64,000 nucleotides of DNA from Runella rosea (GTDB taxonomy: Bacteria; Bacteroidota; Bacteroidia; Cytophagales; Spirosomataceae): positions 6,213,001 to 6,277,000 of the forward strand of contig NZ_CP030850.1 in the NCBI RefSeq assembly GCF_003325355.1, written 5' to 3'. The translations under genes and the position numbers were made by a program. Below, piece by piece: positions 20,439 through 29,243 of the stretch (positions are counted from its first letter, which is position 1; every line of letters starts with the position of its first letter). Under the pieces are notes generated by a model. The model was not told where the DNA came from. It made no database searches and worked only from the letters and a program-made list of their open reading frames with translations.

Positions 20439-20849
20439 TTACTTCTTCGGCTTCACTTCCTCAACCATCTTTGCCGTTACGAGTTTCTTGTTGGAAGTAT
20501 TGCCCCATGAATTTTGAATGTAATTCATCACATCTGCAATTTCTTCATTGTCCAGCCCGGGATTGGGCATCATCCCTTCGTAGGCTACGCCGTTGACGGT
20601 GATTTTCTCCGACAAACCGAATTTAATGGCCGCAATGGCTTTCTCGGGGGTTTTGACCAAATAATCGGCTTTGGCAAGTGGTGGGAAAGCTCCCGCAACT
20701 CCCTCTCCCGCGCCCATGTGACACGTCACACAATTTTCAGCGTAAATCAATTTTCCCCGCTCCATGCTTTTGGTGAGTGCATCGTCCTGATGGGGGAGCG
20801 TGGCAGAACAAAAAAAGATGCCTGAACAAAAAATCACTAACAGTTTCAT
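20439..20849 (-). CDS. exported class I cytochrome c
   Basis: A 136-residue periplasmic electron carrier. The ATG at 20849 gives a signal peptide beginning MKLLVIFCSGIFFCSA; an ATG at 20879 and a further start at 20888 only add residues before the signal, and 20888 lies at a hairpin. The haem motif is CVTCH (C40, C43, H44) and the axial methionine is probably in YEGMMPNPG. The C-terminal tail is lysine-rich. It lies 111 bases downstream of a PQQ-type sugar dehydrogenase on the same strand, so it may take electrons from that enzyme; this is inferred from position. Confidence 0.9.
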   Translation of the reverse strand: MKLLVIFCSGIFFCSATLPHQDDALTKSMERGKLIYAENCVTCHMGAGEGVAGAFPPLAKADYLVKTPEKAIAAIKFGLSEKITVNGVAYEGMMPNPGLDNEEIADVMNYIQNSWGNTSNKKLVTAKMVEEVKPKK

Positions 20850-20887
20850 GCGAAAAAGTGGTAAGTATGGATAATTCATCGAACACA

Positions 20888-20924
20888 ATTTGAGCAGTTA
20901 TGCGGTTAACATAACTGCTCAAAT
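20888..20924 (-). repeat. perfect 15-bp inverted repeat between dehydrogenase and cytochrome
   Basis: Arms ATTTGAGCAGTTATG (20888-20902) and CATAACTGCTCAAAT (20910-20924) pair perfectly around a 7-base loop. It begins 36 bases past the dehydrogenase stop on the minus strand and ends 38 bases before the cytochrome start. No strong U-tract follows, so partial termination, RNA stabilisation or protein binding are all possible. Confidence 0.5.
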
Positions 20925-20960
20925 CATTATTTCTAAGTAAGTGATACCAGTAAAAACGAT

Positions 20961-22142
20961 TTACGCTTTGGGGCTGATTCTGACGATTTTGCCCGAGTTT
21001 TCAAGCACTACGTAGATATTGCCGTCGGGGCCTTGACGCACATCACGTACGCGTCCGAGTTTTTCGAACATGATTTCACGGCTTACCACTTTGTTGCCTT
21101 TTACCACGAGGTGCTGGAGGTAGGCAAATTTTAGTGAGCCAACAATCAGGTCGCCTTTCCATTCTTTGAATTTATCGCTCGTGATAAACGTCATTCCGCA
21201 CGGAGCAATCGAAGGCTTCCAGTACGTGACGGGTTGCTCCATACCCACTTTGGCGGTGTCTTTGGAGATAATGCTGTTGTCGTAGTCAATCCCGAACGTA
21301 ATCACAGGCCATCCGTAGTTTTTGCCCCGCTCCACGATATTTAGCTCGTCACCTCCCTGCGGACCGTGCTCGTGCTCCCAAATAACGCCCGTAGTGGGGT
21401 GAATCGTCATTCCTTGGGGATTGCGGTGGCCGTAGGTCCAGATTTCAGGACGCGCACCAGCGGTTTTTACGAATGGATTATCGGTAGGGATTTTTCCATC
21501 TTCGTGCAGACGGACCACTTTGCCTTGGTCTTTACTCAGATTTTGGGAGTTTTCTTTTTGGCCGCGTTCGCCGAGCGACAAAAACACGTAACCTTTTTTG
21601 TCAAATACAATGCGGCCACCAAAGTGTACATTAGCTTTGACGTTGGGAATGGCTTTAAATAGATACTGAACATCCGTCAGGGCGTGGTCTTTCAGCTTGG
21701 CACGCAGCAGGGCGGTATTTGCGCCGCCGTCGTCGCCTTCTTCACCCGCCGCTTTGGGCGATGAATAACTGATATAAATCCAGCCGTTTGAAGCATAATC
21801 GGGATGCAACGCTACGTCGAGCAAGCCGCCTTGACCTTTGTAAAGAATGGTGGGCAATCCAGTAATTTCTTGCGGGTCCAAAACACCGTTTTTCACCAGA
21901 CGTAGCTTCCCTACGCGCTCGGTCACCAGTAAGTCGCCGTTGGGCAGAAAAGCGGTAGCCCAGGGCATGGTTAAACCTCTGGCAACGGTATCAACTTTCA
22001 AGTTGGCTTCGGTTATTTTTTGTACAGAATTTGTACCCTCCGTGATACCGCTATTGCTCATCAACGCAACGGAAGCGGTTAGAATCAAGCCTGTCAACGC
22101 AACGGGAAGGCTCTTTTTGAGTAAGGTTTTGTTGTTCTTCAT
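20961..22142 (-). CDS. PQQ-dependent glucose/sorbosone dehydrogenase-like protein
   Basis: A 393-residue secreted six-bladed propeller of the soluble aldose dehydrogenase (GSDH/YliI) family, which oxidises sugars using PQQ. The N-terminus has a signal-like hydrophobic stretch (about 12-30). Family segments are GLTMPWATAFLPNGDLLVTE, GQGGLLDVALHPDY, HFGGRIVFD, WTYGHRNPQGMTIHP with WEHEHGPQGGDELN, and GKNYGWP. The His/Arg pattern matches the PQQ-binding core. The cytochrome c gene follows on the same strand. No PQQ biosynthesis genes are in the window, so cofactor supply is not shown. Confidence 0.9.
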   Translation of the reverse strand: MKNNKTLLKKSLPVALTGLILTASVALMSNSGITEGTNSVQKITEANLKVDTVARGLTMPWATAFLPNGDLLVTERVGKLRLVKNGVLDPQEITGLPTILYKGQGGLLDVALHPDYASNGWIYISYSSPKAAGEEGDDGGANTALLRAKLKDHALTDVQYLFKAIPNVKANVHFGGRIVFDKKGYVFLSLGERGQKENSQNLSKDQGKVVRLHEDGKIPTDNPFVKTAGARPEIWTYGHRNPQGMTIHPTTGVIWEHEHGPQGGDELNIVERGKNYGWPVITFGIDYDNSIISKDTAKVGMEQPVTYWKPSIAPCGMTFITSDKFKEWKGDLIVGSLKFAYLQHLVVKGNKVVSREIMFEKLGRVRDVRQGPDGNIYVVLENSGKIVRISPKA

Positions 22143-22219
22143 AAAATGAAAATGAATAAAAAGCGATAGGTTGAAATGTTAAAAATAGAATAGGGCCGTG
22201 GATTCTCCTTCCTCCTTTG

Positions 22220-23233
22220 TTATGGAACCAATTCCAGTTGGTTTAAATGCCCGGTGATAAAATTAATTTCTTCATTGCTCAAATGGATGTCCATGGCGGC
22301 GGCATTTTCTAGCGCTTGTTTGGCATCACGCGCCCCGACCAAAGCAATGGTAATGCCCGGTTGCTCGACGGTCCAGCGCAGCACCAATTGTCCAATCGTT
22401 GCTTTTTTATCATCGGCCAAAGGTTTGATTTTATCCAAAAATACATCCACCCGTTTGAGATTTTCATCTTTGTAAAAAAACAGCTTTGCCCGATGGTCAT
22501 CGGGCGCAAATTGGTGTCCGGGTTTCATTTTTCCAGTCAATAGTCCACGTTCCAACGGGCTGTAGGCCAAAATGGCTTTTCCATGCTCAATGCAGTACGG
22601 AACCGTTTGCTTTTCAATGTCTCTTTTCACCATGCTGTAAGGCACTTGGTTGGAAGCAAGATGGATGTACTTTTCGGCTTCGCGCATCTGGTCGGCGTTA
22701 TAGTTGCAAACACCCGCGTAGCGAACTTTGCCTTGCTCTATTAACCGTGAAACGGCCTCCATGGTTTCACCGATGGGCGTTGTGGTGTCTGGCCAGTGAA
22801 TTTGATACAGGTCAATGTAATCGGTGCCAAGACGGCGTAGGCTGTCTTCACATTCTTTGACAATGCTCTCTTTGCCCGCGTACCGGTAAATATCAATGGC
22901 TTGACCGTCGTTTTTTTTGCTGTGCATGGCAAAATCCCCCTTCGCCAGGTCCCAGCGCATCCCAAATTTTGTGAGGATTTGCACTTTGTCGCGCGGAATA
23001 TCCTTAATGGCCTCACCCACGATCTCTTCGCTGAGCCCTTGTCCGTAAATCGGGGCGGTGTCGATGGACGTAACACCTACGTCGTAAGACACTCTGATGG
23101 CCTTTACGGCTTCGTTTCGCTCGGTTCCGCCCCACATCCATCCGCCGGCGGCCCAAGCGCCAAAGGTAATCACGGATACATCAAGACCTGCTTGATTTGG
23201 TTTGTTTGAGGTGCCAATTTTTCGATAGTTCAT
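22220..23233 (-). CDS. aldo/keto reductase
   Basis: A 337-residue NADPH-dependent TIM-barrel oxidoreductase. The catalytic tetrad is visible: D58 and Y63 in IDTAPIYGQG, K89 in ILTKFGM and H146 in YQIHWPD. The C-terminal cofactor segment is ALVGARDAKQALENAAA. The sequence is closest in style to the YajO/voltage-gated-channel beta-like group acting on small aldehydes. It is divergent from an HxlR regulator at 23389, with a palindrome in the shared 155-base gap, so the regulator probably controls it. Confidence 0.93.
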   Translation of the reverse strand: MNYRKIGTSNKPNQAGLDVSVITFGAWAAGGWMWGGTERNEAVKAIRVSYDVGVTSIDTAPIYGQGLSEEIVGEAIKDIPRDKVQILTKFGMRWDLAKGDFAMHSKKNDGQAIDIYRYAGKESIVKECEDSLRRLGTDYIDLYQIHWPDTTTPIGETMEAVSRLIEQGKVRYAGVCNYNADQMREAEKYIHLASNQVPYSMVKRDIEKQTVPYCIEHGKAILAYSPLERGLLTGKMKPGHQFAPDDHRAKLFFYKDENLKRVDVFLDKIKPLADDKKATIGQLVLRWTVEQPGITIALVGARDAKQALENAAAMDIHLSNEEINFITGHLNQLELVP

Positions 23234-23306
23234 AGAAATAGTATTAGTAACAAAATATGTATATAGGTAGGTTGCCGTTTTTATTTACTATTTTCGATAA
23301 AAATCA

Positions 23307-23320
23307 GTTCACAAATGAAC
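23307..23320. promoter_or_regulatory. candidate HxlR operator in a divergent promoter region
   Basis: GTTCA (23307-23311), spacer CAAA, TGAAC (23316-23320) is a perfect inverted repeat in the gap between the aldo/keto reductase and the HxlR regulator. A related half-site TTGAAC follows at 23335-23340. Position and symmetry suit binding by a dimeric winged-helix regulator; no direct evidence. Confidence 0.4.
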
Positions 23321-23388
23321 GTTTAAATCTAACTTTGAACAATAGTTTAGGTAATAATGAATAACTCCTTTAAAAGTTAGTGATAGCG

Positions 23389-23745
23389 ATGAGAAAGTTA
23401 AGCTCTACCAATTATTATAATCAGACGTTTTTGGAAGATAAATGTGCGCTCAATGAGCTGATTCATCTTCTGAGCAAACGATGGCTAACGGAAGTTATGT
23501 TTAGCATTGAAGAAGGTAATAGCCGATTTTCAAGCCTGAAAGAAGACTTAAAGCACATCAGCGACAATATTTTGGCTGACCGCCTCAAACTTCTTGAGCA
23601 ATATAAACTCATTGTTAGAAATAATCATTTGGGCGAAGTTCCGGCCCGGGTAGAATATTCTTTGACCGAGACTGGCGAAAAACTGAGCGACTTACTGGGC
23701 GGTTTGTGCAATTTCGCGGAAAATCAGATGGAATTTCCTTCGTAA
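23389..23745 (+). CDS. HxlR-family winged-helix transcriptional regulator
   Basis: A 118-residue DNA-binding protein. The hallmark cysteine is in EDKCALNELIHLLSKRW, followed by the winged helix (FSSLKEDLKHISDNILADRL and LTETGEKLSDLLGGL). Members often sense aldehydes, quinones or redox stress through that cysteine. The ATG at 23389 is preferred to the in-frame GTG at 23380. It is transcribed away from the aldo/keto reductase, which is the obvious candidate target. Confidence 0.92.
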   Translation: MRKLSSTNYYNQTFLEDKCALNELIHLLSKRWLTEVMFSIEEGNSRFSSLKEDLKHISDNILADRLKLLEQYKLIVRNNHLGEVPARVEYSLTETGEKLSDLLGGLCNFAENQMEFPS

Positions 23746-23845
23746 ATTATGAGTTAGGCAAACCACTTTAAAAAATGGATTTACTGAAAAACTAACCGTT
23801 ACTTTGGCCCGAATTACAACGTAACCCCCAAAAATCATTTTCAGT

Positions 23846-24637
23846 ATGTCTAAGTTATTCATGCCACTGTTGTTGGCAGTATGTTTTCTGAGTTTTGGTA
23901 TTTCAGCGACCGCTGCAAAACGCGATTTTTACCAAATCAAAATTTATCACCTGAAAACGGAAGAGCAAGAGAAAAAAGTGGATGCGTTTTTAAAAGACGC
24001 CTACTTGCCCGCCCTGCACCGAATCGGTATCAGTAAAGTGGGGGTTTTTAAGCCCATCATCAACCCCGAAACGGCCAAGCCGACCGACGAAAAGCTTATC
24101 TACGTTTTTATCCCTTTCAGCTCTCGTGAGGCGTTCTTTACATTGGAGCAAAAACTGGCCAAAGATAAGGCGTATTGGAACGACGGTAAAGCCTACCATG
24201 ACGCGGTATTCAGCGAGCCGCCGTATGATAGAATTGAGTCAATTTTATTGAATGCGTTTGATAAAAGTCTCCAATTCACAATGCCCCAACTCACTTCTGC
24301 GCCCAAAGAAAGGGTCTATGAATTAAGAAGTTATGAAGGCCACACGGAGAAAATATCCAAGAATAAAATAAAGATGTTTAACGACGGCGACGAAATTGGT
24401 CTCTTCAAGCGTCTTGGCTTTAACGCGGTCTTTTATGCCGAAGTGGTATCAGGAAGTCGAATGCCCAATCTGATGTACCTCACCACTTTTGAAAACAGAG
24501 CCGCCCGCGATGAGCATTGGAAAGCATTCAGCGCCGATGCTTATTGGAAAAAACTTGCGGCAATGCCCGAATATCAAAAGAATGTTTCTAAGAATGACAC
24601 CAGATTCTTTTATCCAACCGACTACTCGGATATTTAA
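23846..24637 (+). CDS. secreted NIPSNAP-family protein
   Basis: A 263-residue protein with an N-terminal signal peptide (about 1-22, ending ATAA) and two ferredoxin-like alpha/beta-barrel repeats. The second half begins ERVYELRSYEGHTEKISKNK, the typical NIPSNAP opening, and contains LFKRLGFNAVFYAEVVSGS and NLMYLTTFENRAARDEHWKAF. The molecular role of bacterial exported NIPSNAP proteins is unknown. It follows the HxlR gene by 100 bases but probably has its own promoter, and it ends at a clear terminator. Confidence 0.88.
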   Translation: MSKLFMPLLLAVCFLSFGISATAAKRDFYQIKIYHLKTEEQEKKVDAFLKDAYLPALHRIGISKVGVFKPIINPETAKPTDEKLIYVFIPFSSREAFFTLEQKLAKDKAYWNDGKAYHDAVFSEPPYDRIESILLNAFDKSLQFTMPQLTSAPKERVYELRSYEGHTEKISKNKIKMFNDGDEIGLFKRLGFNAVFYAEVVSGSRMPNLMYLTTFENRAARDEHWKAFSADAYWKKLAAMPEYQKNVSKNDTRFFYPTDYSDI

Positions 24638-24655
24638 CAATATTTTTTTTAGTAC

Positions 24656-24704
24656 AACCAAAGCAGCGTCAGTCAGACCCGATTGGCGCTGCTTTGGTTT
24701 TCTA
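24656..24704 (+). terminator. rho-independent terminator after the NIPSNAP gene
   Basis: AACCAAAGCAGCG (24656-24668) pairs perfectly with CGCTGCTTTGGTT (24687-24699) around an 18-base loop, followed by a short T-rich stretch. It also separates this gene from the convergent CoA-transferase. Confidence 0.8.
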
Positions 24705-24736
24705 GTAATTCATTGAAATGTTAGTAAGTGCATGAA

Positions 24737-26023
24737 TTACAACGCCTTGAACCGTTCAAAGCATTGGCGTTCAATGTCTTCACGGTCGTCGGGGTGGGCA
24801 ATGCTTATGAGGGCTTTGGCGCGTTGCCGGAGGTTTTTTCCGAACAAATACGCTACTCCGTATTCCGTAATGATGTAGTGCGCGTGGGCGCGGGTGGTGA
24901 CTACTCCAGCGCCTTGCTTGAGGAAAGGCACAATCCGTGAAATACCTTTTTGGGTACGGGAGGGAAGCGCAATAATGGGTTTGCCGCCTTGGCTGAGGGC
25001 GGCCCCGCGCATAAAATCCATTTGCCCGCCCACGCCAGAATATTGATATGTTCCAATCGAGTCCGAGCAAATTTGTCCCGTTACGTCGACTTCTACGGCG
25101 CTGTTGATAGCCACGACTTTTGGGTTTTGTTTGATGATGTACGGGTCATTGACAAAATCAATGTCGAGAAACGAAAACGCAGGATTGTCATTGACGTAAT
25201 CATACAGACGCTTGGTGCCTAAGGCAAAACCCGTAACGGTTTTGTTGGGCATGATTGCCTTAAATCGGTTGTTGATAACATCCTTGTCGAACAAATCAAT
25301 CAGCCCATCGCTGAACATTTCGGTGTGAACGCCCAGATTTTTGTGGTTATAAAGACACTGCAAAACCGCGTTGGGAATGGAGCCGATACCCATTTGGAGG
25401 GTGCTGCCGTCGTCAATCAATTCGGCGACGTATTGCCCGATTTTTTGGTCACTTTCCGAAACTGAACTGTTGAAATTGGCTTCGTGGAGGGCATCTTCAC
25501 AATAAACCATCGCGTGGAATTTACTGGCGTGAATCATGCCGTCGCCCTGCGTACGCGGAACGTTGGGATTTACCTGTGCAATGACGAAACGAGCGTTGTT
25601 GACGGCCGAGCGGGCAATGTCGACCGAAAGTCCCAATGAGCAATAGCCGTGTTGGTCGGGCACCGACACGTGCACTAAGGCAACATCGATGGGTAAAATT
25701 CCCTGATTAAATAACTCGGGGATTTCACTTAAAAACACCGGGACATAATCGGCCCGACCTTCATTGACAGCCTTGCGAATACTCTCCGAAACAAAAAGAG
25801 AATTGATGTGAAAATGGCCTTGGAACTCTGGTTTGTCAATAAATACATCGCCATAAACGGTGATGGAAACAACCTCAACATCCTGTAAGCGAGGAGCTTC
25901 CTGAGCGAGGTGTTTTAAAAGGAACGAAGGTGTTTGTGCACTTCCTTGAACAAAGACTCTGTGACCAGATTGAACACAGGAAAGAGCCTCTTGCGGAGAA
26001 ACGTAACTGATTTTTGGGCGCAT
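24737..26023 (-). CDS. acetyl-CoA hydrolase/CoA-transferase family protein
   Basis: A 428-residue class I CoA-transferase of the acetyl-CoA hydrolase / 4-hydroxybutyrate CoA-transferase group, which moves CoA between carboxylic acids. The catalytic glutamate is E235 in GVHTEMFSDGL. Other family segments are MGIGSIPNAVLQ, VGGQMDFMRGA and ARAHAHYIITEYGVAYLFGKN near the C-terminus. Length is normal. It is a single gene, convergent with the NIPSNAP gene and divergent from an S9 peptidase. The acyl substrate cannot be deduced here. Confidence 0.92.
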   Translation of the reverse strand: MRPKISYVSPQEALSCVQSGHRVFVQGSAQTPSFLLKHLAQEAPRLQDVEVVSITVYGDVFIDKPEFQGHFHINSLFVSESIRKAVNEGRADYVPVFLSEIPELFNQGILPIDVALVHVSVPDQHGYCSLGLSVDIARSAVNNARFVIAQVNPNVPRTQGDGMIHASKFHAMVYCEDALHEANFNSSVSESDQKIGQYVAELIDDGSTLQMGIGSIPNAVLQCLYNHKNLGVHTEMFSDGLIDLFDKDVINNRFKAIMPNKTVTGFALGTKRLYDYVNDNPAFSFLDIDFVNDPYIIKQNPKVVAINSAVEVDVTGQICSDSIGTYQYSGVGGQMDFMRGAALSQGGKPIIALPSRTQKGISRIVPFLKQGAGVVTTRAHAHYIITEYGVAYLFGKNLRQRAKALISIAHPDDREDIERQCFERFKAL

Positions 26024-26248
26024 GGGGTGAGCCGTTTGGTTTGGCGCAATGGTAGGCGCTGTGATGATTTGAAAAAATGATAATTATCAGGAAATAAAGG
26101 GGGAAATATCGGCAAAAGATGCGATTTTAACTACTTTTATCTCTTTAAACCAAGGCTACGTCCTCATTCTGTCGTTTTGTGGGCGGTATTTATTTGTTTT
26201 GATTTTTAAATTGTATTTTCAACCAGAAACACTTCATTTTACGTACTT

Positions 26249-28600
26249 ATGCGAAACTTTTACCTTCGGCGAACCCACCTGTTCCTTGTCATTTTTTGTG
26301 CCTTAAACGTCACGCTAAAAGCCCAGACTCTTGCGCCGCTTTCGGTGGAAAAAATCATGCGCGACCCCAAATGGATGGGCGTAGCACCTTCCAATCCCTA
26401 TTGGAGCGAAGACGGCACCAAAATTTTCTTTAGCTGGAATCCTGAAAAAAACACGGGCGACTCACTCTACGTGTACGAACTGTCAACCAAGCAAACCCGC
26501 AAAGTAACGCCGCTGGAGCGCAGTTTGCTGCCGAGTGCATCGGGCGATTACAACCGAGCTTTCACCCAAAAATTGTTCGTAAAAAACGGAGACATTTATT
26601 GGATTGACGTGAAAACGGGCCAAACCCGGCAGTTGACCAATACCGTTGAAGCGGAGTCAAACGTTACTTTTAGTGCCGATGGCAGCAAAGCTATTTTTAG
26701 ACGCGGGCAAAACTTGTTTTCGCAACATTTGCTCACGGGGGAGTTGACTCAACTAACAAATTTTTTGCCTGGAACAAAGAAAGCCGACGCGGCCGCTAAC
26801 GAACAAGATAAGTGGTTGAAAAAAGATCAATTGGCGTTGTTTGAGGTCTTAAAAGAGCGGGATGACAAGAAAAAGGAAGCGGATAAAATCACAAAATCAA
26901 ACCAACCGAAGCGCCCGAAAGAAATTTATACCAACGATGCTATCTTGGACAATATCCTGCTGTCGCCCACGGCGGAGTTTATCACTTACCGCTCGACCAA
27001 AGGGGGAAGTGGCGCAAAATCAACCGTCGTGCCGAGTTATGTGACCGAATCTGGCTATACCGAAAACCTGCCCGCCCGCACGAAAGTGGGCGCTTCCCAA
27101 AACAACTCGCAGTTGTTCATCTACAACATTAAGAAAGATACCGTACTCGAAGCATCGACCAAAGACCTGACGGGTATCAACGTAAAACCTGATTACCTGA
27201 AAGAATACAAAGCCGATACAGCCAAAAAAGCCGCCGCCCGCAAAGTGCAGTTTATCAACGTTAGGTGGTCGGAAGATGGCAAGTACGTAGTTGCAATGAT
27301 GCGTTCGCAAGACAATAAAGACCGTTGGATTGCCTCTCTAAACCCAGAAACTGCTAAATTTAAAGTCCTTGATCACCTGCGCGACGAAGCATGGGTAGGT
27401 GGCCCTGGCAGTTTTTGGTTGGAATGGATTGACAACGAAACCATTATTTTTCATTCCGAAGCCACGGGCTATTCGCATTTGTACTCGGTTAATGTACGCA
27501 CGGGCGAGCGCAAAACCCTCACGTCGGGGAAGTTTGAGGTGCAGCAGGCCCAGCTCTCAAAAGACAAGAAAACCATCTATTTTCAGTCAAACGAAGTACA
27601 TCCCGGTGAGCAGCATTTTTATAAAATGGCCGTTACGGGCGGGGAACGCACTAAGCTGACAGGCATGGTGGGAGCCAATGATGCCACGCTTTCGCCCGAT
27701 GAATCGAAGTTGTTGATTCGTTACTCTTCAGCTACGAAACCTTGGGAATTGTACCTTCAGGAGGCGCAGCCCAACGCCGCGGCTACGCAACTTACGAAAT
27801 CGCTTTCCCCTGAGTTTAGCTCGTATCAGTGGCGTGAACCCCAAATTGTGACCGTAAAAGCCAGCGATGGGGTCGATATTTACGCCCGTTTATACGTTCC
27901 CAAAAAGAAAAATGGTGCGGCGGTGGTGTTTGTACATGGGGCGGGTTACCTACAAAATGCCCATAAATGGTGGAGTCAATACTTTAGAGAGTATATGTTT
28001 CATAACCTTTTGGTGGATTTGGGTTATACAGTGCTCGACATGGATTACCGGGCATCGGCGGGGTATGGCCGCGATGTACGCACGGGAATTTATCGGTTTA
28101 TGGGCGGAAAAGATTTGGATGATAACGTAGACGGGGCAAAATTCTTGGTTGAAAAACACGGAATTGACGCCAAGCGCATAGGGATTTATGGTGGGTCTTA
28201 CGGAGGGTTTATCACTTTGATGGCCATGTTTACCAAGCCGGGCGTTTTCAAGGCGGGAGCTGCTTTGCGTCCCGTGACTGACTGGGCAGCGTATAATCAC
28301 CCTTATACCGCTAATATTCTTAATGAACCCGCCACGGATTCGTTGGCGTATCGTCGGAGCTCGCCCATTTATCACGCGGCTGGGTTGAAAGATCATTTAT
28401 TGATTTGTCATGGCATGGTGGATGTCAACGTTCATATTCAGGATTCATACCGGTTGGTACAGCGCTTGATTGAGTTGAAAAAAGACAATTGGGAAATGGC
28501 GTCTTACCCCATGGAAGATCACGGTTTTGTGGAGCCAACCAGTTGGATGGATGAATATAAACGTATTCTGAAGTTGTTTCAGGAGAAGTTGAAGAAGTAG
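26249..28600 (+). CDS. secreted S9-family prolyl oligopeptidase/DPP IV-like peptidase
   Basis: A 783-residue serine peptidase with a signal peptide ending LKAQ, an N-terminal beta-propeller with WD/TolB-like repeats (about 30-530), and a C-terminal alpha/beta-hydrolase domain. The nucleophile is S650 in YGGSYGGF; the acid is probably the Asp in CHGMVDVNVHIQ and the histidine is in YPMEDHGF. Such enzymes remove dipeptides from peptides in the periplasm and help growth on protein. A charged Lys/Glu/Asp-rich insertion at about 190-225 (DDKKKEADKITKSNQPKRPK) interrupts the propeller. A strong terminator follows. Confidence 0.95.
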   Translation: MRNFYLRRTHLFLVIFCALNVTLKAQTLAPLSVEKIMRDPKWMGVAPSNPYWSEDGTKIFFSWNPEKNTGDSLYVYELSTKQTRKVTPLERSLLPSASGDYNRAFTQKLFVKNGDIYWIDVKTGQTRQLTNTVEAESNVTFSADGSKAIFRRGQNLFSQHLLTGELTQLTNFLPGTKKADAAANEQDKWLKKDQLALFEVLKERDDKKKEADKITKSNQPKRPKEIYTNDAILDNILLSPTAEFITYRSTKGGSGAKSTVVPSYVTESGYTENLPARTKVGASQNNSQLFIYNIKKDTVLEASTKDLTGINVKPDYLKEYKADTAKKAAARKVQFINVRWSEDGKYVVAMMRSQDNKDRWIASLNPETAKFKVLDHLRDEAWVGGPGSFWLEWIDNETIIFHSEATGYSHLYSVNVRTGERKTLTSGKFEVQQAQLSKDKKTIYFQSNEVHPGEQHFYKMAVTGGERTKLTGMVGANDATLSPDESKLLIRYSSATKPWELYLQEAQPNAAATQLTKSLSPEFSSYQWREPQIVTVKASDGVDIYARLYVPKKKNGAAVVFVHGAGYLQNAHKWWSQYFREYMFHNLLVDLGYTVLDMDYRASAGYGRDVRTGIYRFMGGKDLDDNVDGAKFLVEKHGIDAKRIGIYGGSYGGFITLMAMFTKPGVFKAGAALRPVTDWAAYNHPYTANILNEPATDSLAYRRSSPIYHAAGLKDHLLICHGMVDVNVHIQDSYRLVQRLIELKKDNWEMASYPMEDHGFVEPTSWMDEYKRILKLFQEKLKK

Positions 28601-28625
28601 GCCCCTAGACCGTTTGATAACTTTT

Positions 28626-28669
28626 ACGGCAGATTTGCAGCTTTTGTGTTGTGAGTCTGCCGTTTTTTT
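28626..28669 (+). terminator. rho-independent terminator after the S9 peptidase gene
   Basis: ACGGCAGA (28626-28633) pairs with TCTGCCGT (28656-28663) around a 22-base loop, and the right arm runs into a T-tract ending at 28669. Confidence 0.75.
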
Positions 28670-28830
28670 GTTTCGTTGCTTTTGGTTATATGTAGTGCCG
28701 TTTGCTGAACTACTGACTATTGGTTTTTAAATCCTAATTCGTTAAATTAATTAACAGAAATATTTTGAAAATCAACAAGTTATTGTGAAGTAGTATTTTG
28801 CCTAATAACAAGTTGGAATTGATTAAAAAA

Positions 28831-29046
28831 ATGAAAATATTGAGTAGAGTACTGATTATAATTTCCATACTTTATGGTTTATTATCAATCATTGGTTTAA
28901 CTATCCGATGGTTTTTAAGGTCAAGTGAATTAAAAGGTTTTAGTTGGCGAAATTGGCAAATTGATATTATTTATGATTTCCTGTTTTTTTGTCCCGCTAT
29001 AATGTTGTTTGTACTTGGCAAGCTTATTCTAAGACGAAAAACATAA
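28831..29046 (+). CDS. small two-helix membrane protein, unknown function
   Basis: A 71-residue protein starting MKILSRVLIIISILYG, with two hydrophobic segments at about 3-27 and 47-65 and a basic tail (LRRKT). An in-frame TTG at 28798 would add 11 residues. The gene and the 90 bases before it are clearly richer in A and T than the neighbouring genes by eye, which suggests foreign origin or relaxed selection. I recognise no family. Confidence 0.55.
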   Translation: MKILSRVLIIISILYGLLSIIGLTIRWFLRSSELKGFSWRNWQIDIIYDFLFFCPAIMLFVLGKLILRRKT

Positions 29047-29195
29047 ATTTTTATTCACCCGTTGTTTGGAGTGTTCATGCCATTGTTGGTGTTTTTTACC
29101 AACAACCTGCCTACAAAAGTAAAGATTAGTAGCTGACGGCAGAGTTGGTTTCTCAAAACCAGCGTTTGGGTTGTGAGAAACCCAATACATCCCAT

Positions 29196-29226
29196 AAAAA
29201 AAGAGCCGCAACACGTTGCGGCTCTT
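29196..29226 (-). terminator. rho-independent terminator of lepB
   Basis: AAGAGCCGCAA (29201-29211), loop CACG, TTGCGGCTCTT (29216-29226). On the minus strand the stem is followed by a run of T (A-tract 29196-29200 on the plus strand). It lies 18 bases after the lepB stop. Confidence 0.92.
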
Positions 29227-29243
29227 CGTACAAACAGAAAGTC

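Noticed and set aside
29083-29105. TTGTTGGT / ACCAACAA hairpin
   Set aside because: Weak stem with a T-rich loop and no T-run after it; not convincing as terminator or regulator.
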